A stretch of DNA of 16,523 nt, from NCBI GenBank assembly GCA_024958995.1, contig JANXGZ010000002.1:1-16523 (forward strand). Reading direction: 5' to 3'. Shown one piece after another: positions 13,596 through 16,523 of this stretch (its first letter is position 1; every line of letters begins with the position of its first letter). A model generated the notes under the pieces. The model ran no database searches. It had not been told where the DNA came from and saw nothing but the letters and a program-made list of their open reading frames with translations. This DNA is from Methylococcales bacterium (GTDB taxonomy: Bacteria; Pseudomonadota; Gammaproteobacteria; Methylococcales; UBA1147). The position numbers and the translations under genes were made by a program.

Positions 13596-14423
13596 ATGAC
13601 TGTATCAAGCGGATCCCTTCACAAGATGACCGTCTTTCTTGACGATCCGGTGCGTTATTCACTTTCCTTCGGAGATGGTGAACTGGATCTCAATGCGTTA
13701 CTGGGCGAGTCGCTCAGCCTCAGCTTCAAGGGTGAAATCATCTGCATTCATTGTGGCCGACAGACCCGCAGGAGTTTCCACCAGGGGTATTGTTACCGGT
13801 GTTTTTCGTCGCTGGCGCAGTGCGACCTGTGCATCATGAAACCGGAACAGTGTCATTACCATGAAGGGACTTGCAGGGAACCCGAATGGGCCCTTTCGCA
13901 CTGCATGCAGGACCACATTGTCTATCTGGCTAACGGATCCGGGGTCAAGGTAGGGATCACACGGAAGACACAGATTCCAACCCGGTGGATCGATCAGGGT
14001 GCGATCCAAGCATTGCCCATCCTGAAGGTCCAGTCTCGTTTCCAGGCCGGTCTTGCGGAAGTGGCCATAAAAGCCTACGTGAGCGACAGGACGAGTTGGC
14101 AAAAGATGCTGAAGGGGCGAGTCGATCCAGTGGACTTGAAGGGATGGCGCGACCGTTTGCTCGATCAGACGCTAGAACAGATCACAGACATTCGTGAGCG
14201 TTTTGGCGAGGACGCTGTTGAAATCCTTGATGATGGAGAAGCGCTGGACATTCGTTTTCCGGTGCTCGAATATCCGACCAAGGTGAAGTCCTTCAATCTG
14301 GATAAGAATCCGAAGGTTACGGGCGTCTTGCAGGGGATAAAGGGGCAGTACCTGATCTTTGATGGAGGTGTAATCAATATCCGCAAGTATGGCGGGTACG
14401 TCGTAGAGCTGAGGAAGAACTGA
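13596..14423 (+). CDS. DUF2797 protein with cysteine-rich region and GIY-YIG-like core
   Basis: This 275-residue protein is a member of the uncharacterised DUF2797 family. After a short N-terminal domain come three CxxC pairs (C50/C53, C66/C69, C76/C79) plus C86, C93 and C103 and nearby histidines, which probably bind zinc. Residues 107-136 (HIVYLANGSG, KVGITR, PTRWIDQGA) recall a GIY-YIG core: the Tyr, the V-G-I-T stretch, Arg130 and a downstream Glu155 are in the order seen in such nucleases. The conserved C-terminal segment VTGVLQGIKGQYLIFDGG (about 240-257) is typical of DUF2797. Function is unknown; a nucleic-acid role is inference. A second in-frame ATG at 13626 is possible, and neither start has a strong ribosome-binding site. 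The gene ends at a strong terminator. Confidence 0.85.
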   Translation: MTVSSGSLHKMTVFLDDPVRYSLSFGDGELDLNALLGESLSLSFKGEIICIHCGRQTRRSFHQGYCYRCFSSLAQCDLCIMKPEQCHYHEGTCREPEWALSHCMQDHIVYLANGSGVKVGITRKTQIPTRWIDQGAIQALPILKVQSRFQAGLAEVAIKAYVSDRTSWQKMLKGRVDPVDLKGWRDRLLDQTLEQITDIRERFGEDAVEILDDGEALDIRFPVLEYPTKVKSFNLDKNPKVTGVLQGIKGQYLIFDGGVINIRKYGGYVVELRKN

Positions 14424-14484
14424 AGTCATAGGGCTTTGTCATCGATCGGGAATATTCCGCACTGGGCATTGCCCCTAACGCATA

Positions 14485-14512
14485 AAAAAGGGCTGCTGGA
14501 GCAGCCCTTTTT
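14485..14512. terminator. Strong bidirectional intrinsic terminator
   Basis: GGGCTGC (14490-14496) pairs perfectly with GCAGCCC (14501-14507) around a TGGA loop. It is flanked by AAAAA and TTTTT, so it can stop transcription in both directions. It sits between the converging DUF2797 gene and the PuuD-like gene and should end both transcripts. Confidence 0.92.
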
Positions 14513-14530
14513 CGTGCCCAGATGGAAGGA

Positions 14531-15232
14531 CTAGAGCAGGTCAATGATCATGTACAGGACGACCGTCAGGCCCAGACCACAATGAATGACACCGGTTACA
14601 CTGGCCATTGGACCCATCTTTCCAGCTGCAGGAAGTTTTTTCACTACGTCGAATCGGTCCAGCGAGCTGCGTGCCGCGTTGTATTGGATCAGGAGGACCA
14701 CGATGATGGCAGTCAGATCCGCAATCATGGATGACGCGGGGTGCGCGTAATGGCTGGATGCGCCCATGAAGAACAGCATCGGGATGGAAAACAGGGTGTT
14801 GGTTCTGGAGGCGAGGCCAGCCGTTGCCAGTGATGTTGCTGCTTCGGCGATGGCTTCACCGCCTGCGGCCACCTGTTTGGCGGAAGCGATCACGATTTGC
14901 TGGTTGGGCCAGATGATCAGCCAGACGTTGAGGAACATGAATGTTCCGAGTAACGCACCGACCCAGATATCGATCGGCATGCCGGCACCGCGCAGTCCCA
15001 TGATTCCAACACCGGTCAGGAAGGTGAACATCGCACCCCATCGGAACCACCAGAGAGCCCGGGGTACCAGTTTTTGAAGGGCGTCGGCTTTTGCCCCGGC
15101 ATCTGCTTCCTTGAAAAATTCGGTTTGCACAAAGTTGAAGTAATACAGCATACCGATCCAAGTAATGCCCGCTAGAAAGTGTCCCCAGCGTAACAACATT
15201 TCGATACCGATACTCGTGGTGATGATTTCCAT
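14531..15232 (-). CDS. PuuD-like membrane protein (urate oxidase N-terminal domain)
   Basis: This 233-residue integral membrane protein matches the membrane domain of the urate hydroxylase PuuD family. The N-terminal signature RWGHFLAGITWIGMLYYFN (15-33), the WW(F)RWGAMFTFLTG segment and the later histidines H161, H164 and H217 fit that family. About six hydrophobic segments are seen. Full PuuD enzymes carry a C-terminal cytochrome c domain; no CxxCH motif exists here, so this is a stand-alone membrane form whose activity on urate is unproven. Relatives are sometimes labelled NusG antitermination protein, which does not fit the sequence. AGGAGG lies just upstream of the ATG. TTGACA (15343-15348, minus strand) could be a -35 but no good -10 follows. 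It is downstream of the PEP mutase gene, 147 bases away. Confidence 0.8.
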   Translation of the reverse strand: MEIITTSIGIEMLLRWGHFLAGITWIGMLYYFNFVQTEFFKEADAGAKADALQKLVPRALWWFRWGAMFTFLTGVGIMGLRGAGMPIDIWVGALLGTFMFLNVWLIIWPNQQIVIASAKQVAAGGEAIAEAATSLATAGLASRTNTLFSIPMLFFMGASSHYAHPASSMIADLTAIIVVLLIQYNAARSSLDRFDVVKKLPAAGKMGPMASVTGVIHCGLGLTVVLYMIIDLL

Positions 15233-15379
15233 ACAAACCTCCTCTTGATTACACGATAAGTGATGTTTTTAGGTTTTTTTCTTGGGTCGCGGGCAGTTGA
15301 TCTGGTCTGCAGGGTACGATGGTCGCGAAACCTATGGGGCTTTGTCAAGCATTCCGAACCCTGTGAGATCTGCCGGAAT

Positions 15380-16243
15380 TCAATTGCCCGACGGATAACG
15401 GGTTTCTTCTTCGTAATACTCGGGAAAACCCACTGCCGATTTCAACCCTTCGAAGTCCAGGATATTCTTGGGCTGCTGACCCTTACGAATCTCCTGCAGA
15501 CAGGTCTGCATGGCCAGAATCGATGTGTTGAGCAGGGTGAGCGGGTAGACGGCGATTTTGTAGCCGATTGCTGCCAGTTGTTCCGGTGGCAGGTTCGGAG
15601 TTTTCCCGAATTCGATCATGTTGGCCATTTTTGGTCCGGGCACTGAGTCGCAGTAGAGTTTCATTTCGTCTTCGGTTTCCGGCGCTTCCACGAAGGTAAC
15701 GTCGGCGCCGATTTCTGCAAAAGCCTGCGCTCTGGCGATGGCTTCATCAAGGCCGTGAGTGGCCCTGGCGTCTGTTCGGGCCATGATCAGGATATCCTTT
15801 CCCTCGTTGCGGCTGTCCACCGCCGCCTGGATCCGGTTCAGTGCTTCGTTCCGGTCGACCACTGCCTTGTTTTTGGTGTGGCCGCAGCGTTTCGGCGCCA
15901 ACTGATCTTCGAGCATGATGCAGGCAAACCCAGCCGCAGCATAGCCCTGCACGGTTCGCTTGATGTTCAGGGAATTGCCGTAGCCGGTGTCCCCATCGCC
16001 AAACACGGGGATCGATACGGCAGCACACACGTTGCGTCCCTGATCGACCATCTCCCCATAGGAAATCAGGCCGGTATCGGGCGAACCAATGCGGCTTCCG
16101 GAAACAGCGAACCCGCTCATGAACGCAAGATCGAAGCCCGCAGCTTCGATCAGTTTTGCCGAAATTGCATCGTGGCAGCCGGGCATGATCAACAGGCCAG
16201 GCTGGTCGAGTAATTCTCTGAGCTTTTCTGCGGACGAAGTCAT
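15380..16243 (-). CDS. Isocitrate lyase/PEP mutase superfamily enzyme
   Basis: This 287-residue cytoplasmic enzyme has the alpha/beta barrel of the isocitrate lyase/PEP mutase superfamily, which makes or breaks C-C or P-C bonds next to a carboxylate. It shows the Mg-binding FGDGDTGYGN (81-90, Asp83 and Asp85), the ED of MLEDQLAPKRCGH (110-122) with the catalytic-loop cysteine C120 of the KRCGH motif, MARTDAR (154-160) and VEAPETEDE (185-193). The cysteine loop is that of lyases (methylisocitrate lyase PrpB, 2,3-dimethylmalate lyase) rather than phosphonate enzymes. The overall match to PrpB is moderate, and no prpC or prpD lies nearby, so the substrate is not assigned. The ATG at 16243 has AGGA about nine bases upstream. 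It is tandem with the PuuD-like gene and downstream of hppA. Confidence 0.88.
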   Translation of the reverse strand: MTSSAEKLRELLDQPGLLIMPGCHDAISAKLIEAAGFDLAFMSGFAVSGSRIGSPDTGLISYGEMVDQGRNVCAAVSIPVFGDGDTGYGNSLNIKRTVQGYAAAGFACIMLEDQLAPKRCGHTKNKAVVDRNEALNRIQAAVDSRNEGKDILIMARTDARATHGLDEAIARAQAFAEIGADVTFVEAPETEDEMKLYCDSVPGPKMANMIEFGKTPNLPPEQLAAIGYKIAVYPLTLLNTSILAMQTCLQEIRKGQQPKNILDFEGLKSAVGFPEYYEEETRYPSGN

Positions 16244-16296
16244 GAAGGATTTTCCTGTTCGCCGGGAATTGCGTTTGGGTGTGTCTGGTTGATGAT

Positions 16297-16323
16297 GGCG
16301 CGGCAGGCGTGGCCCGCCGCGCC
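16297..16323. other. Strong GC-rich hairpin after hppA
   Basis: GGCGCGGC (16297-16304) pairs with GCCGCGCC (16316-16323), continued inside by GGC/GCC around a GTG loop with one A/C mismatch. It lies 11 bases after the hppA stop on the minus strand. No T-run follows, so it is not a standard intrinsic terminator; it may stabilise the hppA mRNA 3' end or work with Rho. Confidence 0.5.
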
Positions 16324-16334
16324 GGAGCCCGCTA

Positions 16335-16523
16335 TTAAAGCAGCGGGACCATCAGCAGAGCAACAATGTTGATGATCTTGATCATCGGATTGACCGCAGG
16401 GCCGGCAGTATCCTTGTAGGGGTCGCCTACGGTATCGCCGGTCACTGCAGCATGGTGGGCTTCAGAACCCTTGCCGCCAAGGTTGCCATCTTCAATGTAT
16501 TTCTTGGCGTTGTCCCATGCTCC
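16335..16523 (-). CDS. hppA: Membrane-bound proton-pumping pyrophosphatase, C-terminal part
   Basis: The last 62 codons of hppA enter from the right edge on the minus strand; the start is outside the window. The product ends GAWDNAKKYIEDGNLGGKGS, then the hallmark VTGDTVGDPYKDTAGPAVNP and a final hydrophobic helix (MIKIINIVALLMVPLL). The conserved AWDNAKK and GDTVGDPYKDTAGP motifs belong to the V-type pyrophosphatase active site, which couples PPi hydrolysis to H+ (or Na+) export across the inner membrane. The stop is TAA at 16335-16337, followed at once by TAG. The residues that distinguish H+ from Na+ pumps, and K+-dependent from independent forms, are outside the window. Confidence 0.97.
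   Translation of the reverse strand, partial: GAWDNAKKYIEDGNLGGKGSEAHHAAVTGDTVGDPYKDTAGPAVNPMIKIINIVALLMVPLL

Noticed and set aside
14531..15232. NusG-like antitermination protein
   Set aside because: This name is sometimes attached to relatives, but the product is a multi-pass membrane protein with no NusG domain.
1..16523. CRISPR array, tRNA, rRNA or insertion sequence
   Set aside because: I saw no regularly spaced direct repeats, no cloverleaf-like sequence, no rRNA signature and no transposase or integrase motif.

Overview
This 16.5 kb window looks like chromosomal DNA of a free-living gammaproteobacterium with moderate GC. The best support is the close resemblance of the AspRS, ThiC and MoaC/D/E products to gammaproteobacterial proteins as I remember them, together with the fmdB-aspS pair. 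I cannot name a genus. I see no CRISPR array, tRNA, rRNA, phage, plasmid or insertion-sequence gene. Most of the window is housekeeping and cofactor genes, with one envelope-glycan gene set and one lower-GC accessory stretch.

Layout, left to right. Positions 1-303 hold no recognisable gene. Positions 304-3741 carry fmdB (zinc ribbon), aspS and nadA (NAD synthesis), all on the plus strand. Positions 3924-6283 carry a membrane glycosyltransferase (ArnT/GT39 type) and a PAP2 phosphatase. thiC (thiamine pyrimidine synthesis) follows at 6545-8419. Positions 8513-10178 carry a family 9 glycosyltransferase and a GtrA-type small membrane protein. Positions 10304-12013 are lower in GC and contain a minus-strand rubredoxin reductase plus a mostly empty stretch. 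Positions 12014-13508 hold moaC (minus) divergent from moaD-moaE (plus). A DUF2797 gene follows at 13596-14423, closed by a strong bidirectional terminator. The right end is all minus strand: a PuuD-like membrane protein, a PEP mutase/isocitrate lyase family enzyme, and the C-terminal 62 codons of the membrane pyrophosphatase hppA.

How the genes may work together. The GT39 enzyme, PAP2 phosphatase, GT9 enzyme and GtrA protein are the kinds of parts used to build or modify cell-surface glycans from undecaprenyl-phosphate-linked sugars. thiC sits between the two pairs. moaC, moaD and moaE act in successive steps of molybdopterin synthesis. No rubredoxin gene lies beside the rubredoxin reductase, and no nadB or nadC lies beside nadA.

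I did not find a clearly new multi-gene system. The observations most worth checking are: a MoaD whose Gly-Gly tail is followed by two extra residues; AspRS residues typical of non-discriminating enzymes; a thiC leader without a recognisable TPP riboswitch; tiny overlapping reading frames before the PAP2 gene; and a DUF2797 protein that seems to join a cysteine-rich zinc region to a GIY-YIG-like core.
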